Shown here: positions 53,999 through 64,000 of the stretch, piece after piece
Layout of the letters: each line of letters begins with the position of its first letter
Numbering within the stretch: the stretch's first letter is position 1
DNA from: Panorpa germanica
Taxonomy: Eukaryota; Arthropoda; Insecta; Mecoptera; Panorpidae
Length of the DNA: 64,000 bases
Assembly: GCA_963678705.1 (NCBI GenBank)
Contig: OY783205.1
Location: 6,572,001 to 6,636,000, forward strand
Direction of reading: 5' to 3'
The notes under the pieces: generated by a model
Seen by the model: only the letters and a program-made list of their open reading frames with translations
Databases searched by the model: none
What the model was told of the DNA's origin: nothing
Made by a program: the position numbers and the translations under genes

Positions 53999-54114
53999 TT
54001 TTTTTCTTTTTTTTTCAAGTTCAAAGTATTTTATTGATATATGAATTTTTAGTACAATTTGTTATACATTTCTTATGTCTAATTTAAATATACCTAGCAG
54101 GAGCTATCATTATA
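53999..54114 (-). mobile_element. Second, 5'-truncated LINE copy (3' end only) at same target
   Basis: About 95 nt (54019-54112) match the 3' UTR end of the full LINE (49618-49712) with a few differences, followed on the minus strand by an A-rich tail (54018-53999). The same 13-nt target aagtatgattacg flanks it at 53986-53998 and 54115-54127. Sequence differences and the longer tail show it is a separate copy, not a simple duplication. Confidence 0.85.
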
Positions 54115-54120
54115 AAGTAT

Positions 54121-54720
54121 GATTACGGTACTAAAAATCTGGGTCTAGTTAACTGCGCGTTGTACAACGACTTCGTGATACGAGCTGATTTGACTAACAA
54201 GTCAATCACCCTTACAGTGATTGACATTGCGCGGCATCTCTATTTATCTATACGAAGTTTATATTTAACATTTTTATATGACGGTGATTATATTAGTCCT
54301 GGTCCAACTGTACCTGTAGTAAACTTACCATATGCTCATTTGTTTGATGGATTAATTAATAATACAGAAAGGGACACATGTAATATCATGGGATCTACAA
54401 AAATAATTATTCACGGCACAAGTTATTGCTTTAAAAGCATAATTTTATTTGAGTGTGATGAAGAATCAATGCCTGTATTGCAGAAATTGATGACATTTGC
54501 ATATTAAATGGCAAAATTTTGCTTGTAGTAACTCTCCTTGAAACAATTTTTTATGACTGTCGAGTTAATGGTTATTCATACCAAAAAACTCAAAATCGAC
54601 AACAAAAAATAGTTAATATTGAAGATTTAATTTTTCCGCATCCTGTCACATCTTTCAAACTCAATAATCAACAATACATTCCTTTAATTAATCATGAACG
54701 GTGTGAATTTATCGGTTAAA
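54121..54720 (+). pseudogene. Unknown gene inside the DNA transposon, frameshifted
   Basis: The frame runs from the right flank of the LINE pair (DYGTKNLGLVNCALYNDFVI, then RADLTNKSITLTV) to 54507. After a one-base shift near 54480 it continues to 54719 (ICILNGKILLVVTLLETIFY, then IEDLIFPHPVTSFKLNNQQY). Before the insertions its exon would begin at 49462, after the acceptor tatttttgtag. Text of this kind (a short beta-rich domain ending P-x-x-x-x-x-x-x-NxxxYIPL) occurs in uncharacterised insect proteins linked with repeats; I cannot name a function. The upstream exons are missing. Confidence 0.45.
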
Positions 54721-55329
54721 ATAGGGTAAAAATATCCATGTATTATAGAACTTATAATCTTTTTTTTTAATCATCTTCCAAAACAATTACACATCTACAA
54801 ACTTATGTATTTATATTGAACTTATGTGTAAAGTATACACCATTTGAATTTTTAATGATATATTTTACATTTATGTGAAGTATTCTGTTTAATAAGTGTT
54901 TTACAATAAAAATGTTTTACAGATAACCGTTTTTTTTTTCTAGAAAAGTTTTATTTGCTAATACCTGATTAGTCTCAAAACGTTTGACTGTATACTAAAC
55001 GTTTCACAAATTAAAAATGTTTTATTATAAAGCAGTTTGAAGTGTATTTATTGCTAAAACAGATGAAATGTTTTAAAACTAAATACCAAAGTGTTTAAGA
55101 TAATTTTATTAATCACTTAAAACGTTTTAATACAAAACATTTAGATTTAAAAAACACCTCAGTGTTTTACTTTAAAACATGAAATAAAACACTTGAGTTT
55201 GCAGTGTAGTTTCAGCAATCTGCCTAAGTAGGCAATAAGCTTCTTACATGATTAAGTAATTAAGACATGTAAGAGAAACATTCCAGTAAATGCCCTCTTG
55301 TTTTTATATACAATATACTAGTATACATT

Positions 55330-58300
55330 GAACACTATTCCCTATCGGGGACCTAAAACTAAGTCTACTGCTTGATATCATCTTAATCTGCGGGGTTCCC
55401 TGTTCTCACACACGTTCAGTTGATTCGCCAACGCATTGGGATGGTTGATTAATCTATCACTATATTTTGTACAGGATTGATATATTTTATTTTTGATGGA
55501 TGCTATTGGAATGTTTTTCTGGATGACTTTGTTAGTGACGTAGTATGGTGCATCTACAATAAGTCGTAGTACTTTATTATGGAAACGCTGGATTATGGCC
55601 ATATTGGAGTTGCATGCAGTACCGCATAGCTGAATTCCGTAAGTCCAGATAGGTTTCAGAATGGTTTTATATAGAAGTATTTTGTTGTCCAGAGAAAGTT
55701 TTGACTTTCGACCAATTTCCAATACAATTTCCAATTTAAGACCAAGCTGCTTACGCTTTGTAACAATATGCTTTTGCCAAGTATGCCTTCTGCCCAAATG
55801 TATTCCGAGATATTTAGCGTCATTGGATTGTGGAATTACGCAATTATTTATTTTAACTGGCGAGCAAGTTTCACTACGCATGGTAAATGTTACATGAGTT
55901 AACTTAGTTTCGTTTGCTTTTATTCGTCATTTCTTGAGCAATTCTAGAATCATATCAAGGTTAATCTGCAAATTCTGTGATGCCAATACTGGGTCTGTTT
56001 GTGATGCTAATATAGCAGTATCATCTGCAAACGTAGTTTCTGTTGTAGTTGGCAAGTCGGAAGTGTAGAAAAGTGTGGGTCCTATGACACTTCCCTAAAG
56101 GAGTCCTGACTGGATCGGTTTCAATTCAGTACATTCGCTATGTATTTTAACCATAAAGTGCTTATTAGTCATATATGATCTCAATAGTTGATAATCTTGG
56201 TACGACAGTAGTTTTTTTAGTTTGTATTGAAGTCCTATTGTCCACACTTTGTCGAAGGCTTGGGCTATGTATAGAAAAACTGCGAACAATATCTTTTGGC
56301 ATTTAAGTCTCTATTAATTGTGTTAACCAACCGATGAACTTGCTCTATAGTACCGTGCTTGTTGCGGAAGCCAAACTGATGTTCGGGTATTTACTTTTTC
56401 TCAATGATTATACATTTTATTTTCTTATAGTATATTTTCTCAAATAATTTCGATAGTATCGGCAGTAAACTTATGGGTCTATGGGAAATCATCTCTTCCG
56501 GTGTTTTCCCAGGTTTCAGAATCATGATTATTTGATCAACCTTCCAGCTACTTGGATAATAGTTAGTTCTAAAAATTACATTAAAAATGAAACTAATTAT
56601 TTGTATACATTTTTTTGATAGTAAGTATATTATCTTTCCCGTAATAAGGTCAAAACCGGGTGATTTTCTAATATTAATATTTTATCCTATTGTTTCACAA
56701 GTTTCCTTGATTCCAATTTTTCTATAGGGAAAATCTACTTGGAAAAGGGTGTTCAGAAATACCAAAATAACATAATATTTTCATCTTCTGCTGTCGTTTC
56801 TGAAGGATACGGTTTAAACACTTCCTGCAGATGATTAGGGAACATCGCAGCCTTTTCTTCGTCATTTCTTGCCCATTTAATTTTATCATTTTTAATTGCA
56901 GGGTTGTGTATTTGTGGTCTTTTTTTAAGCTTCCTTGTAGCTTTTCATGGCGAGTACTCTGTAGCTTCAGATGGTGTTAAATTTTCAAGGTATTCTTGAA
57001 TACATTGATTATTGTGCCCCACTATCAATTCCTTTAAGTCTTTTATTGTTCTATTTAGTTTACTTTTATTAGCAGGTGATTTACATAGTTGCCATTGTTT
57101 ACGATAATGCCTTTTCTCCATTATTTTCTCCTTAATGACTAGGAGCACATTATTCTTCTTCCTTGAATAGCTTTATGCATGGGAGTAACAAACCATACTG
57201 CTTCTTCGATGCCTAGTTAGTTCGATTATTGTGCAACGATGACCCAGTTTCTCTACTCGTATCTCAGTATCTCAGTCTCCTCGTATACAGTAATAATCAC
57301 TGGAGAGTGATCTGATGACAAATCCACGCAGGATTCCGCTGTACACTATTTCGGGTCAACACCTTTAGTGATACAAAAATCGATCACATCCGGAACTTTT
57401 TTTTAGTCAGAAGGCCAGTATGTTGGTTCGTAGCTTGAAATTGATTTTAGATTTTTAGCACTCATTGCTTTTACTAATTTCTTATCCTTTTGATTAGGTA
57501 ATCTCAAGCTAGGTGCTTGGCGTTATAGTCAACCCTGCCACAAATTTGTTACTCAGTGTTTCAAAAAAGGTCACGTAGTGTTCCTTCCTGTTGTTGTGTT
57601 TTGGTGAACAATAAATTGCTGAGATTGTTACTGGGCTAACTTCATTTTCAATAGTAATACTGGTGGCCTGTAAATAATCCATTGCAAACCTCTCTTTTTC
57701 ATGATGTGCAATACTATCTTTTATAATTATTGCAGTTCCAACATGTGCCTTACCATCCGAATGTCTAGTGTGATATATTTTATATTTTGGAATACTAATG
57801 TAATGCCGTTCAGTGAAGTGGGTCTCTGATACCATCATGGTATTTATGTCTTGGTCAATTAAAAAAGTTTTTAGTTTCCGAGAGTGTTGGTGTAAACCGT
57901 TTGCGTTCCAAATAGATAATTTATACTTTTGTTGTTTATAGTTTTGTTGTTGTACTGCAATTAAGCCAATTTACTAACTACGACAGTAAGTAGGTTGAGC
58001 ATCGTCCCCATCTGTTCCATGAGTCTGGCAAGCATTTCTTCTTGCTTAACCATATTGCTGTCTGATTGGGTGCTTGTTAATATTATTTGATCATTAAGAG
58101 CTCGGGCGTATGATACTTCAGTTCTTTTTGGCTTTCTAGGGTGGGTTGGGTTTGAACTTGATTGTATTTTTTTTCACGTAGGGTGTGCCATAATTTCTGT
58201 TGCAATTGCTTGTGAACTTCACATCCTCTGTAGTTTGCAGGGTGATTTCCTCCATAATTAGCGCATTTGACTTGATTGTCTTTTATTTTGCGGTAGCAAT

Positions 58301-59140
58301 TTTTTTGTCTCATGTTGCTTAGCACATTTAACGCATTTGTGTACTTTGCAAAAGTAGGCTTTAGTATGCTCAAATGCCTGGCATCTTGTATATTGGGGAA
58401 TTCTTTAATTCATTATAATAATTTTTTCCAGGTTGTAAACTTCTTTGTTGTTTTCTTTAGTTTCTAGGTCTACTTAAAACATAGAAGATACTTTAATGAC
58501 TCTGTGTTTTATGTTATGCATGTTCACTGCCTCGTGGCCAAGATTCAAGAGCGCTGATTTTATTGCTTCCACCTCTGTTCCGTGGTGCGCTTCTTACTAC
58601 AAGCCAATTTTTTTTACTTTTTGGTCTGAAGGTGTGGTATTGGGTGCTCTTATCATCCAACTCCTTTATAAGTGTTTTAAAGTGTTCGGCCTCAAAAACT
58701 TGAACTTTACCTGTTTCAAAGCTATTAGTGTATGGATGAGTTGGAAAGGTAGGAGTGCCTTATATATTGTTAGGAATAATGGTTGTGTTGCCTGATTCAT
58801 TGATACTTAGCTCGTTTGTGATTTCTACGTTTTCTCGTTCCCCTTCTCAAAAGAAAAGAAAAAAAAGTCTTCTGTTAGGCATTCAAAACTGTTTATTGTT
58901 TCTATTGGTTTACTCAGCCAATAGTCGGCAAGTTTTTTTCTTTCCTGGCATTCTGCACTTCAGGACTTCTTAGTCTATTCTTGTGTTGGACGGTTGTGAT
59001 GATTGAGACTGTAAGGGAATTGTCTCTGGGATGGTGTCTGTTTTATCAGAGATGTTTGTTTTATCGGTACTGTAACCTGTAGTATTTTGCGGCGCATTTC
59101 TGATCACCATTTTAATAATTATTGGCTCACAATTGGTTTT
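55330..59140 (-). mobile_element. Old, near-full-length Jockey LINE relic
   Basis: Minus-strand blocks in order: ORF1 knuckle region (58373-58083, with CANYGGNHPANYRGCEVHKQ), endonuclease (57838-57509, MMVSETHFTERHYISIPKYK then AHVGTAIIIKDSI), linker (57148-56945), RT blocks (56289-56095 with AQAFDKVWTIGLQYKL; FADDT at about 56018-56032), and the RT end (55881-55378 with KYLGIHLGRRHTWQKHIVTK). Many stops and frame changes. Its RT end is close to the LINE at 43040 (same KRK-LGL and IGRKS-LS words), so both belong to one family, distinct from the intact LINE at 49612. It lies just outside the DNA transposon end at 55206. Confidence 0.85.
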
Positions 59141-61285
59141 GATTTGATTTTATTTTATTCTCAATACAATACTCTATTATTATTAAGTCAATGATTGTGC
59201 ACTGCATAGTTTATAGGAATTCACTATTGATCTATGTATTTAGTTTGAGGAGATACTCACATATTTATTTACTATAACCTATGTTAAAATTCCACTTTAA
59301 ATACAGATTTAGATTATTTACGATAATTTATTAGACTCGTAATTAAATAAGTGTCCAACGGCTACACGCTCAATTCGTTTTAAACACTTCTTTTGTTAAT
59401 ATAATAATACCAATAAATGAATTTGACAATGTGTGTTGCAGTAAAACTGAGTAATATTCTTTAGTTATAAAGATAAGCTTATTCAACATACTTAAATTAG
59501 AATGTTTTTTGTTTCACGTCTGAATGTTTACCCGCCCAGTCATAATTACATAAATCTAGAATTATTTCTTTTAGTCATAAATCCTATCGAACTTGCTGCG
59601 ATTTCTCCAACCCGTGTCATTAGTACGACCCTGCGTGCTTCATTGCTGCGACTGTCACCAGGCATACAGTTAAGTTAGTAACGTAATGGAAACATTTTAA
59701 ACAAACGCGTTATGTAAAATTACGTTAAGTTAGAAAAGGAAAAACGATTTATTAATGTAAAACGATGGTGAAATGATTTTTTGTCTACTTTCTTTCTACT
59801 CTCGTAATTAGTTGGTAGTAATGAATAATAAAGTAGTGCGTTAATGCCAGTAACAGTAACAGTAATGACAGTATCAACTATTACTTCAAATAACCAAAAG
59901 GTAAATACTAAAATCAAATATTTTGTTTAATCCCTTTCTACTCTCATTTAGTTGTATTGATGATAAAGCAATGTAATGCGTTATAATGAAACTAAATTTC
60001 GCCTGTAAACAGATTGAGCGCTCGTAAATGGTTCTTAATCCCTTTCGAGTTCGTTTTAATTTTAAAAAGATCCTCACACGAACAGAAAGTTATTACGTCA
60101 TGATTGTAGCTATCCTTATCACATAAAAAGGTAAGATGTCATCAATAAAACACAACACAAACATGTCGCTATGACTTGACACAATTATTTATGAGTACAT
60201 TTATTACAAATGCATATCTCAAATAGCAGTGATAATGTCGTTTCATAAATGGCTGTCTTTTGGACAATGGAAACAAGTTATAACAAATCTAACGTTAAAC
60301 AAACAAAAATCGTTGTCGAAAAAATAGTTAAAAATCACAAAATATTAAAGAAAAACAGCTTCCATTAGTTTTTCTCGTTTTGTGTTACTTATAATTGAAT
60401 CATTTTTTATTGTGTATTTTTAATTATTATTTTATGTCTTATATTTCTCAAACCAATATCGTTTTTAAACAAATCATTTAAATGGATTTTCAACATTCTA
60501 CAACTGTGTGTGAATTACATGAATTAAATAAAACACTACCGATCGATCAGTAGTGTGTTACAAACCAGAAAATTATGTTTTTTTGGATAGAAATGTAAAA
60601 GTATACAAAATTGGGAGAAGTGGAAAAGAAACTGAAACAATGATTTTATTTTACAGTGGTTGCAATCTCATAATCAAATAAAACTGAGTGGGTGAAACAT
60701 GACTTAGTTTCTATAATACTCGTACTGTACTATATATTGATCCAGAATTTTTAAAAAAATATTTATTTTAGGAGATATTAACAATAAAAAAATACTAAAG
60801 GGATCTAAAGTTATACAAAATACCAATGGATGGTACGTCACGTTCGCAAATTTGTCATCTCTTTTGTACAACAAAGACGCATACGAGTGTGTGTAATACG
60901 TCAGTATAAATGATTTAACTCAAAAATTAAAAAGTTACTCACAAAAAAATTTAGTTCATAAGCCATAATCCGCTAAACACAAAACATAGATATAACATTC
61001 ATCAACAGGAATAGATTTAATAGTAAGACGTAGGTCTGGTCACACACTTTGTGTGTGTGTGTGAACTGTTCTGTACAGAAATACATTGTTTATGTGCAGC
61101 ATACATGACGACTGAAGAATATTGTATTGCCATTATATTTTGTACCTCATATTTAGGGGACATATACGTTAACATAAATCTACATATCTAAATATAATAG
61201 CATACAAATTTTAGCAAAGTATACCATTTCTCAAAATCGCAAAGCCAGGTAAATTTTAGATTTATTTATCTATTTATATTTGTTA
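59141..61285. other. No gene; diverged satellite B copies at 59776-60060
   Basis: At 59798 (tactctcgtaattag) and 59938 (tactctcatttagttg) there are diverged relatives of satellite B monomers, each followed by a gcgtta-aatg-like segment. The rest is AT-rich without supported features. 61053-61065 is a short GT run. Confidence 0.5.
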
Positions 61286-61289
61286 TATT

Positions 61290-62853
61290 GGAGGCAATGA
61301 TATCGAATGATTAGTTTCTGCCGTCAACGTCAGGGGACATTGACTTGACATAACATGTTAGGCATCAATTAATAAAAAAAGGAAATTGATAGTACGATTA
61401 TTAAAGTAAAACGACAGTAAATTAACTTTTTGGTTTACTTACCAGCTACTCGCGTAATTTGTTGACAGAAATGAAAACAAAGCGATGTGTTAATGTGACG
61501 CAATGAAACCGAATGGATAGCTCTGCTGTCAAAAACAGGTGACATTGACTTGTCATAACATGTTAGCCATCAGACAATAAAGAAGGAATTTCACCGTACA
61601 ATTATTATTAAAGTAAAGCCACACTAAATTAATTTTTTGGATTACTTACCAGCTACTCGCGTAATTTGTTGACAGAAATGAAAAGCAAAGCGTTGTGTTA
61701 ATGTGAGGCAATGATATCGAAGGGATAGCTCTGCTTTCAACGACAGGTGACATTAGTTAAAAGAAAAAGGAAATTGACTGTACGATTATTACAGTAAAAC
61801 CACAGTAAATTGAATTTTTGGTTTACTTACACTCTACTCGCGTAATTTTTAGATAGAAATGAAAAATAAAGCGTTGTGTTAATGTGAGGTAATGATATCG
61901 AATGGATAGCTCTGCTGTCAACGCCAGGTGACATTGACTTGTCATAACATGTTAGCCATCAGATAATAAAAAAAGGAAATTGGCTGTACGATTCTTAAAG
62001 TAAAACGACAGTAAATTGATTTTTTGTATTACTTACCAGCTACTCGCGTAATTTGTTTATAAAAATAAAAAACAAAGCGTTGTGTTAATGTGAGATAATG
62101 ATATTGAATGGATAACTCTGCTTTCAACGAGAGGTGATATTAGTTTAAAAAAAAGGAAAATGACTGTACGGTTATTAAAATAAAACGACAGTAAATTGGT
62201 TTTTTAGTTTACTTACTAGCTACTCGCGTAATTTGTTGACAGAAATGAAAAACAAAGCGTTATGTTAATGTGAGGTAATGATATCGAATGGATAGCTCTG
62301 CTTTCAACGACAAGTGACATTAGTTTAAAAAAAAGGAAATTGACTGAACGGTTATTAAAGTAAAACGACAGTAAAATGATTTTTTGGTTTACTTACTAGC
62401 TACTCGCGTAATTTGTTGACAGAAATGAAAAACAAAGCGTTGTGTTAATGTGAGGTAATGATATCGAATGGATAGCTCTGCTTTCAACGACAGGTGACAT
62501 TAGTTTAAAAAAAAGAAAATTGACTGTACGGTTATTAAAGTAAAACGACAGTAAATTGATTTTTTGTATTACTTACGAACTACTCGCGTAATTTGTTGAT
62601 AGAAATGAAAAACAAAGCGTTATGTTAATGTGAGGCAATGATATCGAATAGATAGCTCTGCTGTCAATGACAGGTGACATTAGTTAAAAGATAAAAGGAA
62701 ATTGACTGTACGATTCTTAAAGTACAACGACAGTAAATTGATTTTTTGGTTTACTTACTAGCTACTCGCGTAATTTGTTGATAGAAATAAAAAACAGCGT
62801 TGTGTTAACGTGAGGTAATGATATTGAATGAATAGCTAGCTATGTTGTAAACG
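61290..62853. repeat. Satellite B: eight tandem monomers of 180 or about 206 bp
   Basis: The word tactcgcgtaattt occurs near 61447, 61653, 61835, 62041, 62221, 62401, 62581 and 62762. Spacings are about 206, 182, 206, 180, 180, 180 and 181. Long monomers carry an extra gacttgtcataacatgttag segment. Each also has aatgatatcgaatggatagc, aacgacaggtgacatt and taaaacgacagtaaattgat. All are in the same orientation. A final partial monomer continues after the insertion at 63143-63185. Confidence 0.9.
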
Positions 62854-62861
62854 CCAGCAAC

Positions 62862-63142
62862 CATAGAAATATAAGAATAGAATACGCAAAGGGTAGGGCC
62901 GCATGTAAGAGAAGTGATAAAGACAAGGAGAGAGATAGCTGCCGAGTGCCCCATCTGTGTCTTTCTAACCGAAACGCTGCTGCTGGTTTGGCTGATTATC
63001 GGTGAAGTAGGGGCAAGCAAACTCTATAGTTAAAATAAAAATCACAGTGCTCGGCTAAAAAGAGACACTGAGCACACTCGGCAGCTCTTTGTCTTTATCG
63101 CAGTATACAGCCTCTTGTCTACTCTATTCTTATACCTCTATG
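62862..63142. mobile_element. Foldback MITE with 8-bp target duplication
   Basis: 281 bp. The left end catagaaatataagaataga is the near reverse complement of the right end (tctattcttatacctctatg), and further pairing continues inside (gtgataaagacaa.../...ttgtctttatcgc; gctgccgagtg/cactcggcagc). Flanked by ccagcaac (62854-62861) and ccagcaag (63143-63150), 7 of 8 matching. An 8-bp duplication suggests hAT mobilisation. The 71-codon minus-strand ORF here follows from the inverted repeat and is not a gene. Confidence 0.8.
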
Positions 63143-63299
63143 CCAGCAAGTTAGACCTCACATAACATGTTAGCCATCAGTTTATACAAATGATAGAATG
63201 ATAACTGTTATGACTTGGTTTATGACTCACTTCCGGCTTGACGTCGATTTCTGGGACACCTTGTATAATCATAAAAGATTATGATTTTTAAGACGCCGT

Positions 63300-63720
63300 C
63301 AAACTGGCGCTATGGTATTTACATTAACTTTTAATTCATTAACTAAACCCTTTTTTCAAGCACGTTCAAATAATGTTTATATTAGATCTAGATAGATTAG
63401 TATTGAACAAAGACATTTTAAAACTATATAAACCTATGAAAATAGCGAGTCTGGGCAGTCGCCTTTGATACACGAGACTTAAAGTTACTAAAGAAATATT
63501 AAATGTAAGTTGTCAATTATCCAGTAAAGTAAAGAAATGTATTAAATAGTTGAATGTTCCATAAAGAATAATAAGTGTTAATGTATACATTGTTTTAATT
63601 TGTGAGTGATATTTAAAGTGATAAGTTCGTGTATCAAATGGCAACAGCTACAGAGCACAAAAAGTAAGTAAACATAATAAGTACATATATATATATGTAA
63701 GGCCCTAAAGTCTATAAAAG
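63300..63720 (+). repeat. LTR related to the gag-only element
   Basis: Shares ordered, spaced words with the 14281 LTR: ttttaaaactatataa-cct (63416 versus 14609), gcc-tttgata, aaagttact (63482 versus 14785), gtgttaatg, ttgttttaatt, aaagtgat and acaaaaagtaagtaaa (63658 versus 14941), with diverged sequence between. The TATA box, polyadenylation zone and GTAAGT donor are thus conserved. Its ends are not clear; the window stops soon after. Confidence 0.65.
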
Positions 63721-63944
63721 GTGGTATTTGTCAGGATCTGTGTTTATGCGTAGAATAAATTAAACAGAAGTTAAGATTATTATGATTTAATAACTAAATA
63801 TAAAACTGAATACAAGTTACTAGGTGTCACTTATAGGAGAGACTGTCTGGTTATACTGTATATATCAAGTACATTCAACTTAACAACTATTTTACAATAT
63901 AAATTTAAATTTTGGCGGTTATAATAAACTAATGCTTATATATA

Positions 63945-63945
<1 letters not shown>

Positions 63946-64000
<55 letters not shown>
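63946..64000. repeat. AT dinucleotide microsatellite
   Basis: An uninterrupted (AT)n run of at least 25 units reaching the window edge, so its full length is unknown. Confidence 0.95.

Larger units (their letters stand above)
49294..55206. mobile_element. DNA transposon with 22-bp inverted repeats, TA target duplication
   Basis: Left end 49294-49315 and right end 55185-55206 are perfect inverted copies of cactgcaaactcaagtgttt-ta, each flanked by TA (49292-49293 and 55207-55208). Both ends carry many subterminal copies of an aagtgttttA-like word (49310-49440 and 54890-55190). The size without the nested insertions is about 1.4 kb. Inside lies part of a spliced-looking gene (54121-54720). The TA duplication suggests an IS630/Tc1/mariner-group enzyme, but no transposase is seen, so this copy is non-autonomous and the family is unassigned. 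Confidence 0.75.

Overview
This is AT-rich, intron-bearing eukaryotic DNA, almost certainly from an insect. The signs are BEL/Pao, Ty3/gypsy-like, Jockey-clade, hAT and mariner-like sequences, a recognisable arthropod-type U1 snRNA fragment, and short exons with insect-style splice sites. A hymenopteran is my best guess, from the type of LINE C-terminal tails, but that is inference. The window is nearly all transposable elements in several age layers. The only host-gene-like coding sequence is a set of three small exons at 9.8-11.1 kb, possibly from an NBAS/Sec39-type gene.

Layout. 1-2649: 5' part of a minus-strand BEL/Pao element with a frameshifted gag and protease, running off the left edge. 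2889-4505: a LINE ORF1 with no ORF2. 4.8-9.6 kb: decayed scraps of LINE reverse transcriptase, RNase H and ORF1, and of hAT transposase. 14281-21860: a young LTR element (880-bp LTRs, 4-bp target duplication) with one intact gag ORF and no pol. 22-30 kb: a mariner scrap, a MITE, a LINE tail and mostly empty AT-rich DNA. 30013-33926: a young, internally deleted BEL/Pao element (463-bp LTRs, 5-bp target duplication, tRNA-Tyr primer site). 35.3-41.2 kb: a satellite-like array broken by LINE insertions. 42538-46594: an LTR element coding only gag plus protease, with a truncated Jockey LINE inserted into it. 49294-55206: a DNA transposon (22-bp inverted repeats, TA duplication) holding a U1 snRNA retropseudogene, which is itself split by an intact two-ORF Jockey LINE and by a second short LINE copy at the same site. 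55.3-59.1 kb: an old, near-full-length Jockey relic. 61.3-63.2 kb: a tandem satellite with a foldback MITE inserted. 63.3-64.0 kb: an LTR related to the 14.3-kb element, then an AT microsatellite.

How the parts relate. Three LTR elements with flanking repeats keep gag or terminal pieces but lack working RT and integrase, so they would depend on enzymes made elsewhere. The 49.6-kb LINE, with both ORFs open, is the only plausible enzyme source in the window. The most unusual locus is 49.3-55.2 kb: two LINE copies lie at the first bases of a U1 snRNA pseudogene, and the 5' UTR of the full LINE carries the first 14 nt of U1.
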